NCBI GenBank assembly: GCA_037179515.1
Contig: JAXCGZ010000053.1
Location: forward strand, 1 to 64,000
Origin: Halocaridina rubra
Lineage: Eukaryota > Arthropoda > Malacostraca > Decapoda > Atyidae
Length of the DNA: 64,000 nucleotides
Direction: 5' to 3'
Below the pieces are notes generated by a model. It did no database searches. It had not been told where the DNA came from and worked only from the letters and a program-made list of their open reading frames with translations. Both the position numbers and the translations under genes were made by a program. Position 1 is the stretch's first letter. The number at the start of each line of letters is the position of its first letter. Below, piece by piece: positions 44,701 to 58,985 of the stretch.

Positions 44701-46381
44701 GCATATCCCCCTGGTCTCAACTGTTGCCCAGTAATGAAAAGAAAATAATGCTAAGACACCACGGATCAAATGGTGCCTGTCGAACATATGTCCCTCCCTC
44801 TGGGGCTGAGTAATAGCCATTTCAAAAACGTCCATCCTCTCTGCCTCACCTTTTATATAAGGAATAAAAGGGGCTCTAAAACTGATCCTTGTGGTACTCC
44901 TTTGCTAACCTTTTCCCAGTCAGACATTGAGTATCTTACTCTAATCCTCTGTTCACTTTCTTTAAAGTAAGTATTGATCCACTCCATGACATTTCCGCCT
45001 ATTCTTGCCATTACTTGCAACCTTTTAATAACTCTCCCATATTGGACTGTATCAAATGCCTTCTGAAAGTCAAAGAATATGCAGTCTGCCCGGCCTTGCT
45101 TTCTTATAAGATCTGGATTACTTGATCATAAAATGGTAGTAAGTTTGTTACTGTACATTTGCCTCCTCTGAAACCATGTTGGCTGTCACAAAAATGTTGA
45201 AGGAATCAGTGTGAAGAAAAATATGTTTTTCAGTGGTTTATCCATAACTTTGGAGACTATGCTGGTCAAGGATGTAAGTTTATAGTTTAAAGCTGCAGTG
45301 TTTTCTTCTTTTGAATATAGTGCCACGTTTGCTTATTGTCAGCATTTCTCAGTCTACCCAGATTCCAGTTACTCATCAAATATGATACATAACACCATTG
45401 ATAATGGTCAAGCACACTCCTTAAGTACATAAGGGGGATATATAATCAGGGCCCATAGGTTTATGAGCATCTAAATCCATTATCGCTTTGCATACCTCTG
45501 TATTTGAGAAGACAGTGTTCTCTAATACTGACCTATGATCTCTCATCTTTGCAATGTGAGGGGATGGAGTATTTTCTACTCTAAATATTGTCTGAAACTC
45601 CTTACTCAAATCTTCGCAGATCTCTCATCTGTCTCAATAATGCTCCCATCTGCGTTCTTCTACATTAAAACTTCTTCTTTGACCTTTATTTTCCATATGA
45701 CAAAGCTATGGAATAGTTTTGGATTTTCTTTAGTCTACCTGGTAATAACCCTCTCATAAGTCCTCTCTTTTCTTTTACTTATAAATCATTTTTCGCATAT
45801 TTGTAATTCTGCCATGCATTTATACTCTTTCTCCAGCATTCGTCTCTACGCTCCTTAGCTCTCTTCAATCATTAATGAACCATTTCTTACAGTCAATAGT
45901 AATTCCGGTTTTGGTGGGTGATGTGCAATAGCTATCTTATATTCCTCATTTAAGATATATATCTCTTGTACAGGTATGTTGTTAAATATGGTCCCTCAGT
46001 CAGTACCTGCAAAATTATCATTAATTTCCTCATATCCTTTACGGTTTCCCCATTCTCATGCAGAACATTCTCGATGATATACTCCATCAACAACAAGCAT
46101 AGGGTCACTTTCCAATTTCTGGCTCACAGTCAGTTTTTGTCAATATCCAGCACATTATTTGTGAATACTACATTAAGCAGTGATAGCTCATCTCCACTTC
46201 TGGTCCTTATTGGTTCCAGTACATGTTGGTGCAGGAAATTCCTTAATACACAATATAGTAATTTTGCCCCAGAAGAATCCTGTGTGTGTGGGTACTTCCT
46301 GAGGATAGACTGAGGTTTTATTTTTTCACCATCATGCTGAGCTTTGAAAGAATTGTTTGTTTCTTATTCTTCTCTGTAACA

Positions 46382-46412
<31 letters not shown>

Positions 46413-48259
46413 AAATAATAACGATGAACTAAGAGTTATGTGCTATAAAGAATAAAACGAGACCAGACTATATTACCTTTCCATTCACCACTGAATCGGC
46501 AGAACCCATGGTGGTTGTAAAATGACAAGGTAGTCTGTGAGTTACTGTGAAAATTACTATTACCTACCTGTATTTTTTGCTCATTAATCACAATAGATGC
46601 CTGCCAACTAAGTGCTTTCCCTTGCAAACCCTACCCACCATAATCTCTGAGATGGACAGTAATATATTTCTTTGTTCTTATTAAACCATATTGTCAACAA
46701 GAAACATGTTTCCTCCCATTTATTTTACAAAAGGAACCTGTCCTTGGGAGGGTTCAGAGATTAGTGTTGCCAGTCTTTTATGGGTTAATGCTCGAAGATA
46801 AAAATACTGACGCATTATTGAAGTACATTTAGACCTGTACCTTCTCCACTTATATAAAAAATGTTTTTTGAGGAAATACTTTGTATCTGTAGTGTATGTA
46901 GTCCGAGTTAAAAGCTTATCGTATACCAGGTTAATATATTTTAGAAAGTTTATGTTTATTAATATTGTGTTTGAAATCTTGCCTATGTCTGGTTGAATGT
47001 GACAACTTGTATTTGCATTATTTAAAAACAGTTCCAATTACTATTTTATTTTGTACCATCTTAGTTCCTCCTTGTATAAAAACTGCCCCAAAGTTGACTC
47101 ATAACTATTACCACAATTCTTTCAGGAGCCAATACAAACTACCCCAATGGTCTAACTGGTACAACTCCATTACATGAAGCTGTTGAAGGGACAAGAGATG
47201 CTTTGTTTGAGGATTTTCGCACAGTGTTTCTTTTACTTCGATCTCATGGTGCTAGATTAGATGTAGAAACTGTAACAAAAGGCGACACCCCTTTGTATCG
47301 TGCTCTTCTTCTTGAGAAAAACAAAGCAGCTGCTTTACTAATACGACAAGGGTTTGTATTGTTTGCTTTCTTGTACAGTATATGCAAGCATCTATATTTT
47401 ACTGTTAATTAATAGTTGGATTATTGCTATAAACCAGCTTCAGAAGTTTGCATATGCTACATTATATGAAATATTACATTTAAAAATGTTCTCTGTAGTT
47501 TAATGACTCAGACTTTAATATAATCTTACAGAAATTTCTTCTTTGTAAAAGATCAAATTACAGTTTAATCTTCCTTTCAGATGTTTTGTTAATCATCGAA
47601 CTCCAGCCTGTACTCCCGATTATCTTCATATGGTAGTTTTGAGAGGTCATGCACCTTTAGCAACTTTGTTAGTACTTGCTGGCTTTTCCCTGTGGCAGAC
47701 AGAATGGTTAAATGGAGCTTTTTCTCCTGGCACATTAAAAGCTCGTTTGTCAGCTGTTAGGTAAGGAATATTCTTTACTGATTGTGCTATTTTATGTTTG
47801 TTCCAGTAACTCAACTACTATACAGCAGCATGACTTTCTATCATGCTGCCAATAATTGCTCTTGAATGATATGTCACTTCTTATTTGTCATAGTTGTCTG
47901 ATCTTCCAGTTGATGTAATAGGCCTAAATCTGAACCAAAGGCTTAAAGACATTACTCGGTAGTTTTATTATTTGTCAAGTACTATTTTGATGAGATGTTT
48001 ACTGTCTGTTAGAATATCTCTTTACGTGAAACTACTATGATACCTTATTGTCATATAATTTTAATATTACAGTTTGTTTTGTAGTGGAGCCAGCATATAT
48101 ATTATTTTTTATTGCTTAAGTATCAAGTACTCCAGTATCTGCTTCTTTAATATATAAATTCCTTACAAGTGGGGCTTAATTTATTTGAATCTTATATGAA
48201 TAATGATTGATAGCCCCTGTCAACTCAGATAATACAGGTGGTCAATGGCCATTTGATAG

Positions 48260-48356
<97 letters not shown>

Positions 48357-48872
48357 TGACACCAGGAGGGAAAAAAAAAAAATTTACCCTCTTCAGGCCT
48401 GGGCAATAAGAAAACAGAGAAACAAAGATGGGGAGTATTGCGACTTGTCAGATGTGAAGGGCTAATTAGGGATGTGTAACGAATATCCAAGAATATTCGG
48501 TGTCGATGTAGGCATAGAAAGAGAACTGTAACTGAAGGAGGACTTAACATCGAATTGTCCTGGACGGTCTTATTTAGATCCACAAGACCCTTCAGATGTA
48601 GTATCGCTGCTATGCTTAGCTTTCTCTTTAGTATGTTACTAGTTAAAAAGATTTTAGGTTACCCAGTACTGTTCCCTCATAAATAAATGTTTAACTCTAA
48701 TATTATTTCTACGCTTTACAGATCACAACCACTAACGTTAGCCGATCTTTGTCGTATCCATATCCGTTATAATTTGGGTGAAAGAATTCAGGTTACATTG
48801 GAAGCCTCCGCTCTTCCACCACGTGTCAAAAAATTTCTCATGTTGGAAGATGTTGCGGAAGTAGAACTCTGA
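32997..48872 (+). CDS. Ankyrin-repeat and SOCS-box protein (ASB-like), 12 coding exons
   Basis: Predicted substrate receptor of a Cullin-5/Elongin B-C ubiquitin ligase: ankyrin repeats would bind targets and the SOCS box the ligase. Coding exons: 32997-33084, 34911-35299, 35764-35983, 36362-36598, 37110-37334, 37750-37880, 38998-39193, 39771-39901, 40174-40297, 47126-47351, 47581-47760, 48722-48872. All introns are GT-AG and phases agree, giving 765 residues. The start has a strong context (CACCATGG) and follows an acceptor at 32943, so a 5' UTR exon exists upstream. Residues 8-60 form N-terminal ankyrin units. A Ser/Pro- then acidic- and His/Arg-rich linker spans about 70-350. Further repeats span about 358-650 (DAYGRTALHYA, MTALHLAAQRG, SSPLHIAASRG, GDTPLIIAART). 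The SOCS box is at 718-757, with BC-box LADLCRIHIR and Cul5-box-like LPPRVKKFL. The exon 5 acceptor is uncertain (see findings). The domain call is firm; orthology is not. Confidence 0.9.
33229..33290 (+). repeat. Possible tRNA-derived SINE relic
   Basis: GGGGCTGTGGTTTC, then 'TGAGTGGTAGAG' (A-box-like) and 'AAGTTTGATCTCCC' (degenerate B-box) at tRNA-like spacing. No clear tail or target duplication, so this is tentative. Confidence 0.3.
33513..34204 (+). mobile_element. hAT transposon relic in intron 1
   Basis: Perfect 15-bp terminal inverted repeats (CAGGAGTTTTCAACC / GGTTGAAAACTCCTG) and a perfect 8-bp duplication TACTAAGC (33505-33512, 34205-34212). The 692-bp body keeps only the 3' end of a transposase gene, so it is an internally deleted hAT (Charlie/Zaphod-like ends). 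Confidence 0.93.
33721..33891 (+). pseudogene. hAT transposase C-terminal remnant
   Basis: The frame TFPSMYLCETGFSSLL…, then after an in-frame stop LNAEADLRCAIAKTAPQLIRL to a stop at 33889. It matches the hAT dimerisation-domain pattern (MYLCExxFSxLxxIKxK…LxxxxDLRxAL) seen in ZBED/SCAND3-like proteins. Inactive. Confidence 0.8.
35675..35747. repeat. (TA)n microsatellite next to the exon 3 acceptor
   Basis: Ends about 16 bases before the AG at 35762-35763. Only a short T-run (ATTTTTTTACATACAG) serves as polypyrimidine tract. Confidence 0.97.
41611..42747. mobile_element. T5 Tigger-like non-autonomous element in intron 9
   Basis: Ends CAGGGGGTCCCTGTTTTA and inverse TAAAACATGGACCCCCTG; TA before the left end, AA after the right (probable mutated TA). 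The interior has three ~130-bp repeats marked by 'CCTTCAAATAACCAAATACA' (42225, 42393, 42523). No coding frame. Confidence 0.8.
43891..44857 (-). mobile_element. Tc1/mariner-superfamily element nested in the LINE
   Basis: The ends are imperfect inverted repeats of about 37 bp sharing 'GGACGTTTTTGA', with TA at the left boundary (43889-43890) and TA-rich sequence on the right. Excising it rejoins the LINE frame between 'FLIY' and 'NDL'. The interior encodes only the catalytic half of a transposase, so the N-terminal DNA-binding part was deleted. Confidence 0.8.
44011..44720 (-). pseudogene. Tc1/mariner transposase, C-terminal catalytic half, frameshifted
   Basis: First frame 44720-44148: LMSDGAHFHLNG (first Asp), WVLKNQRVLPERPLH, then WFQQNGAMAHT. 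The second catalytic Asp, normally in a 'FQQDGA' context, is Asn. A frameshift near 44250 moves the signal to 44250-44011, with NLSMCDYFLWGNLK (third acidic residue) and a C-terminus rich in QxxxINENG. The missing N-terminus, the Asn substitution and the frameshift all argue it is dead. Confidence 0.88.
48265..48353. repeat. (TA)n microsatellite in intron 11
   Basis: TA tract immediately left of a diverged T2 arm. Confidence 0.97.
48356..48525 (+). mobile_element. Diverged T2 arm fragment in intron 11
   Basis: Starts GACACCAGGAGGG and keeps 'CTTGTCAGATGTGAAGGG' and 'GTGTAACGAATATCCA' in T2 order, but is more diverged than the copies at 14-28 kb. An older insertion. Confidence 0.65.
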
Positions 48873-49420
48873 CAATTGCTGAACTCTATAGAGAGGCAAG
48901 ATTTTTAACAGTAACCTTGCAGATGTAACTGAATAATGTACCAGAATACATTTTCTAACTTGATATCTATATGGTATGTAGGTACTCATTCCCAGTGATA
49001 TGCCTCTACTACTCTTAAGGTATATCTGACTTGTATAACTGACAGAACCAAATTTCTTAGCTAAAAAGTGTTTGGAAGGTGTTTCTTAACATGTGATATT
49101 TCTCACTGTTTTCTCACTTACTGTATGTGTAAAATTATAACTGTAGAAATAATGTTATTAATGGTGCTTCGCTCATTATACTTACGATGTGACATAAGGA
49201 TTAGAATCTTTTATATGATTATATAATGCACAAAGAATTGTTTTACACGCTTCTATATATCCCACAGAATCTAGTAGTAAAACTGTAACCACAGACTTGA
49301 AGCAGTATGGGGGAGTCATGTCGGCTCCTTCCTCAATTAGGTTCCAGTGCTGTTGTAATATACAAATATAAAAGTTAACCAGATTGTCTTAATTCCCACA
49401 TTCACCCCGCCAAAAAAAAC
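48873..49420 (+). other. 3' UTR and downstream of the ankyrin/SOCS gene
   Basis: AT-rich, no further frame. I see no canonical AATAAA; AATATA near 49357 is a possible variant poly(A) signal. Confidence 0.4.

Positions 49421-51349
<1,929 letters not shown>

Positions 51350-51437
<88 letters not shown>
51350..51437. repeat. (TA)n microsatellite
   Basis: Right border of the tRNA-like array. Confidence 0.98.
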
Positions 51438-51441
<4 letters not shown>

Positions 51442-51544
51442 CTCTACAGAAACGGTAAATAAACAAAAAGCTGTATAATAAAGGCATCATAAATAGTGAC
51501 TACAAGAAAGAAGAAAAAGCAATGATAAGTACAAGTCCGGACAA

Positions 51545-51983
51545 GAAAGTGGAGTTCCACATAGATTACAAAACAAAAAAGACGAGAGCTTATATTAAGA
51601 AACAAACCCACAACTAACGAAAGTCTCTTCCAACAAAGTCATGTAGTCTACCAATATACATGCCCCCATGAAGACTGCAGTCTTCAATCGTCTTATATTG
51701 ATATGACAACAACTAAACTGACAAAGAGACTAACATTTCACTTACAAGAAGGCACCCCCAAAAATCATATGATGAAAGAACACCAGACCTCCATCACACG
51801 TAAAATGTTGGAGGAAAATACGAAGATACTACATACAGAAAAACATTTTTGACGTCTGCAAATTCTGGAAGCTCTCTACATACATAAGTTAGATCCTTCT
51901 GTGAATGTGCAAATGCCAAATTGTATTACTCTGCCAACTCTGAAAGTAAAGAGCAGAGGCCAGAGATAAGGATGTTTGGGGTC
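51545..51983 (+). pseudogene. Penelope-like element GIY-YIG endonuclease domain, decayed
   Basis: The frame ending at 51983 reads VVYQYTCPHEDC, SYIDMTTTKLTKRL, HLQEGTPKNH and LQILEALYIHKLDPS. That is the Penelope endonuclease pattern VYxFxCP…C…YIGMTxxxLxxRLxxH…LxILEALYI. The YIG glycine is Asp here. A TGA at 51850 and a frameshift near 51605 (upstream linker KVEFHIDYKTKK in another frame) break it. It is not joined to an RT; the nearest RT copies are 38 kb away and lack this domain. Confidence 0.85.
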
Positions 51984-52170
51984 CATCCTCCAGCAACTCT
52001 GAAACTTCGCAGAGATACTGAATCTTTCTGGTGAATATAAACTAAAGGTGGCTATTAGATATCATATATAACCTCCATCCACTACTAAATAGATAATCAT
52101 TTGACAATGTACGAAGCTGTATGAAACGTTATGAATTCTCTTAAATTTTCCGACTTAATATATATATACA

Positions 52171-52566
<396 letters not shown>

Positions 52567-53132
52567 GTGATCCCCCCATTATCGCGAGGGTTCAGTTCCG
52601 GGACCCAGCGCGAAACAGGAAAATCGCGGAGTAGGATGAGCCTATATGTACATAGATATTTTAATTTATTTTTATGTTTACACCATATAAACTGTACAAA
52701 CCCTCCCAGTACTATTAACAAACCACCCTTTACTTCATAAATAACAGCATGCAAGCGTAAATTTATATGACATACTCATGTACATAGGTATTTTACAATT
52801 ATTTTTACGTTTACTGTATAAACCCTCCCTGCACTGTTAAAAAGCCACCCTTTACTTTATAAATAACAGCATGCAACGTAAATTTATATGTACGTGCTAG
52901 GTAAACTTACTTTATCTGTTATGGTTAACATTTTCCTTTGCTGAGGCTCACTACAAGAAGCCTTAGAAGATGAAGGATGCTTGGGAGGCTTTGCAAAGTA
53001 AAAAAATCACAAGCAAAACGTATTAATAAGCACAACGTGAACAGCGCACGCGAGTGAGGCGAGACAATGGAAGATGGTGGAAGTCTTTGTCCGAAACGCT
53101 GATAGTGGTATCGTATTTTACATGTTGCAATA

Positions 53133-55859
53133 CAGTGTTGCCTCACTTATTGCGGTAGTTCGGTTCCGGGACCCGCCGCGAACCAGGAAATCCGCGAAGT
53201 ACGATCCGCCTATATGTACATAGATATTTTAATATATTTTTACGTTTACACTGTATAAACCCTCCCTGCACTGTTAAAAAAACACCCTTTACATTATAAA
53301 TAACAGCAAGCAACGTAAATATTTATGAAAGTGATAGATAAAATTACAGTGAATGAGGTGATAATGACGTGACATACATATCATTTACAATTATTTTTTC
53401 GTTTACGTACTGTATAAACCCTCCCTGCACTGTTAAAAAAAACACCCCTAACATTAGAGATAACAGCAAGCAACGTAAATTTTTATGAAAGTGATAGGAA
53501 AACTTACCGTGAATGTGATGATGACATGACATACATACTCATTTACAATTATTTTTTCGTTTACGTACTGTATAAACTCTCCCTGCACTGTTGAAAAAAC
53601 ACCCTTTACATTATAAATAACAGCAAGCAACGTAAAGTTTTATGAAAGTGATAGATAAAATTACGGTGAATGAGGTGATAATGACGTGACATACATACTC
53701 ATTTACAATTATTTTTTCGTTTACGTACTGTATAAACCCTCCCTGCACTGTTAAAAAAACACCCTTTACATTATAAATAACAGCAAGCAACGTAAATTTT
53801 TATGAAAGTGATAGATAAAATTATGGTGAATGAGGTGATAATGTCGTGACATACATACTCATTTACAATTATTTTTTCGTTTACGTACTGTATAAACCCT
53901 CCCTGCACTGTTAAAAAAACACCCTTTACATTATTAATAACAGCAAGCAACGTAAATTTTTATGAAAGTGATAGATAAAATTATGGTAAGTGAGGTGATA
54001 ATGACGTGACATACATACTCATTTACAATTATTTTTTTGTTTACGTACTGTATAAACCCTCCCTGCACTGTTAAATAAACACCCTTTACATTATAAATAA
54101 CAGCAAACAACGTAAATTTTTATGAAAGTGATAGATAAAATTACGGTGAATGAGGTGATAATGACTTGACATACATACTCATTTGCAATTATTTTTTCGT
54201 TTACGTACTGTATAAACCCTCCCTGCACTGTTAAAGAAACACCCTTTACATTATAAATAACAGCAAGCAACGTAAATTTTATGAAAGTGATAGATAAAAT
54301 TACGGTGAATGAGGTGATAATGACGTGACATACATACTCATTTACAATTATTTTTTCGTTTACGTACTGTATAAACCCTCCCTGCACTGTTAAAAAAACA
54401 CCCTTTACATTATAAATAACAGCACACAACGTAAATTTTTATGAAAGTGATAGATAAAATTACGGTGAATGAGGTGATAATGACGTGACATACTCATTTA
54501 CAATTATTTTTTCGTTTACGTACTGTATAAACCCTCGCTGCACTGTTAAAAAAACACCCTTAACATTATAGATAACAGCAAGCAACGTAAATTTTTATGA
54601 AAGTGATAGGAAAACTTACCGTGAATGTGATGATGACGTGACATACATACTCATTTACAATTATTTTTTCGTTTACGTACTGTATAAACCCTCCCTGCAC
54701 TGTTAAAAAAACACCCTTTACATTATAAATAACAGCAAGCAACGTAAATTTTTATGAAAGTGATAGATAAAATTACGGTGAATGAGGTGATAATGTCGTG
54801 ACATACATACTCATTTACAATTATTTTTTCATTTACATACTGTATAAACCCTCCCTGCACTGTTAAAAAAACACCCTTTGCATTATAAATAACAGCAAGC
54901 AACGTAAATTGTTATGAAAGTGATAGATAAAATTACGGTGAATGAGGTGATAATGACGTGACATACATACTCATTTACAATTCTTTTTTCGTTTACGTAC
55001 TGTATAAACCCTCCCTGCACTGTTAAAGAAACACCCTTTACATTATAAATAACAGCAAGCAACGTAAATATTTATGAAAGTGATAGATAAAATTACGGTG
55101 AATGAGGTGATAATGACGTGACATACATACTCATTTACAATTATTTTTTCGTTTACGTACTGTATAAACCCTCCCTGCACTGTTAAAGAAACACCCTTTA
55201 CATTATAAATAACAGCAAGCAACGTAAATTTTATGAAAGTGATAGATAAAATTACGATGAATGAGGTGATAATGACGTGACATACATACTCATTTACAAT
55301 TATTTTTTCGTTTACGTACTGTATAAACCCTCCCTGCACTGTTAAAAAAACACCCTTTACATTATAAATAACAGCACGCAACGTAAATTTTTATGAAAGT
55401 GATAGATAAAATTACGGTGAATGAGGTGATAATGACGTGACATACATACTCATTTACAATTATTTTTTCGTTTACGTACTGTATAAACCCTCCCTGCACT
55501 GTTAAAAAAACACCCTGTACATTATAAATAACAGCAAGCAACGTAAATTTTTAAGAAAGTGATAGATAAAATTACCATGAATGAGGTGATGATGACGTGA
55601 CACATACTCATTTACAATTATTTTTTTCGTTTACGAACTGTATAAACCCTCCCTGCACTGTTAAGAAAACACCCTTTACATTATAAATAACAGCACGCTA
55701 CGTAAATATAAAAAAAAAATGAAAATACTGAAAATGTTTTTTTTCAATATTTTAATATTTTTGCGTATACTCATAAAATAAAATAATAATTTATCCAAAA
55801 AAAAACCGCGATAGAGTGAGAACGCGAACCAAGAAGCGCGAATAACCGGGGTAACACTG
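53133..55859 (-). mobile_element. T1-type element carrying a satellite-like array
   Basis: Terminal repeats CAGTGTTGCCTCACTTATTGCG and …CCGGGGTAACACTG, with TA duplicated at 53131-53132 and 55860-55861. The host T1 sequence 'GTTGCAATA-CTGTTAG' is restored when it is removed. Between the ends there is almost nothing but the ~158-bp tandem array, and the transposase exon is gone. Confidence 0.85.
53215..55705. repeat. ~158-bp tandem array, about 16 units
   Basis: Each unit contains TATAAACCCTCCCTGCACTG, then AACACCCTTTACATTATAAA and GTGAATGAGGTGATAATGAC. Units begin near 53250 and repeat every 157-160 bp to about 55640. The same unit occurs about twice in the T1 copies at 10560-10870, 24880-25130 and 63060-63340. 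Confidence 0.95.
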
Positions 55860-56533
55860 TACTGTTAGTATTTATGTTTTTTCCTATTTTTTACTGTTTT
55901 CTTATTCTTAGGCTAAGAAATACGTTTTTTTATCAATAAAATCATGAAACTAATGAAAATATAAATATATATGCTAGCTCACGAAGCTGCGACCCCAATA
56001 CATTGTGCGCTATCGGACACAAGCAAAACGTTTAATAAGCACAACGTGAAGCGGTATCGTATTTTATATATTGCAGTACTGTTAGTATTTATGTTTTTTA
56101 CTATTTTTTACTGTTTTATTATTCTTAGGCTAAGAAATACGTTTTTTTATCAATAAAATCATGAAACTACTGGAAATATAAATATATATGCTAGCTCACA
56201 TAGCTGCGACCCCAATACATTGTACGCTATCGGACACTATTTCGCATGATGCAATACTGTGAGTTATACTGTACGTACATATATCTAAATTTATGTTTTT
56301 TACTATTTTTTACTGTTTTATTATTCGTAGGCTGGGAAATAAATTTTTTTTTATCAATTACATAATGATATACGTTTTTTTCAATAAAGAAATGAAAATA
56401 CTGAGAATTTTTATTTTTTTAATATTTTAATATTTTTGCATATACCCAAAATATAAAATAGTAATTTGCCAAAAATAAAAACCGTGGTACAGTGATAACG
56501 CGAACCAAGAAATGCGATCAAGTGGGGGATCAC

Positions 56534-57228
<695 letters not shown>

Positions 57229-57522
57229 TATATATATATATATATCAGTGTTACCTCCTTTATCGCGGTAGTTCGGTTCCGGGACCCAGCGCAAACCAGG
57301 AAATCCGCGGAGTAGGATCAGCCTATATGTACATAGATATTTTAGTGTATTTTTACGTTTACACTGTATAAACCCTCCCTGTACTGTTAAAAAAACACCC
57401 TTTACTTTATAAATAACTGCAAGCAACGTAATTTTTTATGAAAGTGATAGGAAAACTTACCGGGAATGAGGTGATGATGACTTGACATACATAGGTACAC
57501 TATTTTACAATAATTTTTACGT

Positions 57523-57672
57523 TTACGTAAAATAACGGCCGACATCCACAAACTTTTTTCCTTCTTTCAACATATCTAAGAGTTTCACTTTATCTATAAT
57601 GGTTAACATTTTCCTTTGCCGGTTAGGCTCACTACAAGAAATCTTAGAATATGAAGGATACTTGGGAGGCAT
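57523..57672 (-). pseudogene. T1 transposase N-terminal exon
   Basis: MPPKYPSYSK … QRKMLTIIDKVKLLDMLKEGKKFVDVGRYF then stop. Best-preserved DKVKLLDMLKEG motif. No downstream catalytic domain. Confidence 0.65.
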
Positions 57673-58029
57673 TGCAAAGGTTAATATATGCGAGTAAAAA
57701 AAATCACAAGCAAAACATATTAATAATAATAAGCACAACGTGAATGGCACCCACGAGTGAGGCGAGACAATGGAAGATGGTGGAAGCCTTTGTCCAAAAC
57801 GCTGATAGCGGTATCGTATTTTACATGTTGCAATACTGTTAGTATTTATGTTTTTTACTATTTTTTACTGTTTTATTATTCTTAGGCTAAGAAATACGTT
57901 TTTTTATCAATAAAATCATGAAACTACTGGAAATATAAATATATATGCTAGCTCACGTAGCTGCGACCCCAATACATTGTACGCTATCGAACACTATTTC
58001 GCATGATGCAATACTGTGAGTTATACTCT

Positions 58030-58215
58030 ACGTACGTATATCATTCAATTATTAGCACAATGTATATTAATTTAAAATTCATTTACTTATTTGATGATTT
58101 TACAAAATCTATTGTATTTATTCATTGTAATTTGGACCAAATATTCCTTTTGTAAAGATTATACTGTACTTTTCAAAAGAGGTGGTCAATAAACGTATCT
58201 ATCTATCTATCTATC
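58030..58215 (+). mobile_element. Short LINE-type 3' tail inside T1
   Basis: Ends 'GTCAATAAACGTATCTATC' with a short (ATCT)n tail, typical of LINE 3' ends with microsatellite tails. The same piece is at the equivalent T1 position in the copy at 58784-58985, so it inserted before these T1 copies spread. Confidence 0.5.
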
Positions 58216-58442
58216 AATCTAAATTTATGTTTTTTACTATTTTTTGCTGTTTTATTATTCGTAGGCTGGGAAATAATTTTGTTTTATCAATTAGATAATG
58301 AAATATGAAAATACTGAGAATTTTTTTTTTTAATATTTTAATATTTTTGCATATACCCATGAAATAAAATAATAATTTATCCCAAAAAAAAACCGCGATA
58401 CAGTGAGAACGCGAACCAAGAAACGCGAATAACCGGGGAACA

Positions 58443-58542
<100 letters not shown>

Positions 58543-58783
58543 TGTTACCCGAGTTATTCGCGCTTCCTGGTTCGCTTTCTCACTCTATCGCGTTTTTTTT
58601 TTTATAAATTATTATTTTATTTCATGGGTATATGCAAAAATATTAAAATATTTAAAAAAGAAATTCTCAGTATTTTCATTTTTTTTATTGAAAAAAACAT
58701 ATTTCATCATCTAATTGATAAAACAAAATTATTTCCCAGCCTACGAATAATGAAACAGTAAAAAATAGTAAAAAACATAAATG

Positions 58784-58985
58784 TAGATAGATAGATAGAT
58801 AGATAGATACGTTTATTGACCACCTCTTTTGAAAAGTACAGTATAATCTTTACAAAAGGAATATTTGGTCCAAATTACAATGAATAAATACAATAGATTT
58901 TGTACAATCATCAAATAAGTAAATGAATTTTAAATTAATATACATTGTACTAATAACTGAATGATATACGTACGTACAGTATAAC
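58784..58985 (-). mobile_element. Short LINE-type 3' tail inside T1, second copy
   Basis: (GATA)n then GACCACCTCTTTTGAAAAG, the reverse complement of 58030-58215. Confidence 0.5.

Larger units (their letters stand above)
43045..46320 (-). pseudogene. CR1-like LINE, endonuclease end to RT C-terminus, decayed
   Basis: Minus-strand coding relics in LINE order: endonuclease end (SLLNVVFTNNVLDIDK, ~46150), RT fingers with 'KPMGPDYISP' (~45440), 'KAFDTVQYGRVIK' (~45060), the palm lead-in KGVPQGSVL (~44905), 'NDLTSESVNTFLN' (~43880) and a C-terminal 'WNSLCEEAV' (~43180). These fit CR1-clade LINEs. Many stops and frameshifts make it inactive. A mariner element splits the RT palm at 43891-44857. It is antisense to the host gene. 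Confidence 0.8.
40298..47125 (+). other. Intron 9 of the ankyrin/SOCS gene (6.8 kb)
   Basis: Largest intron, phase 1. Holds T5 (41611-42747), a CR1-like LINE (43045-46320, minus) and within it a Tc1/mariner copy (43891-44857). The segments 40320-41600 and 46330-47100 show no recognised feature beyond short microsatellites. Confidence 0.85.

Noticed and set aside
54091..55381. Two 112-codon frames of near-identical sequence, a possible tandem gene family
   Set aside because: They are translations of the 158-bp tandem array; the frame is open by chance and is broken in most units.
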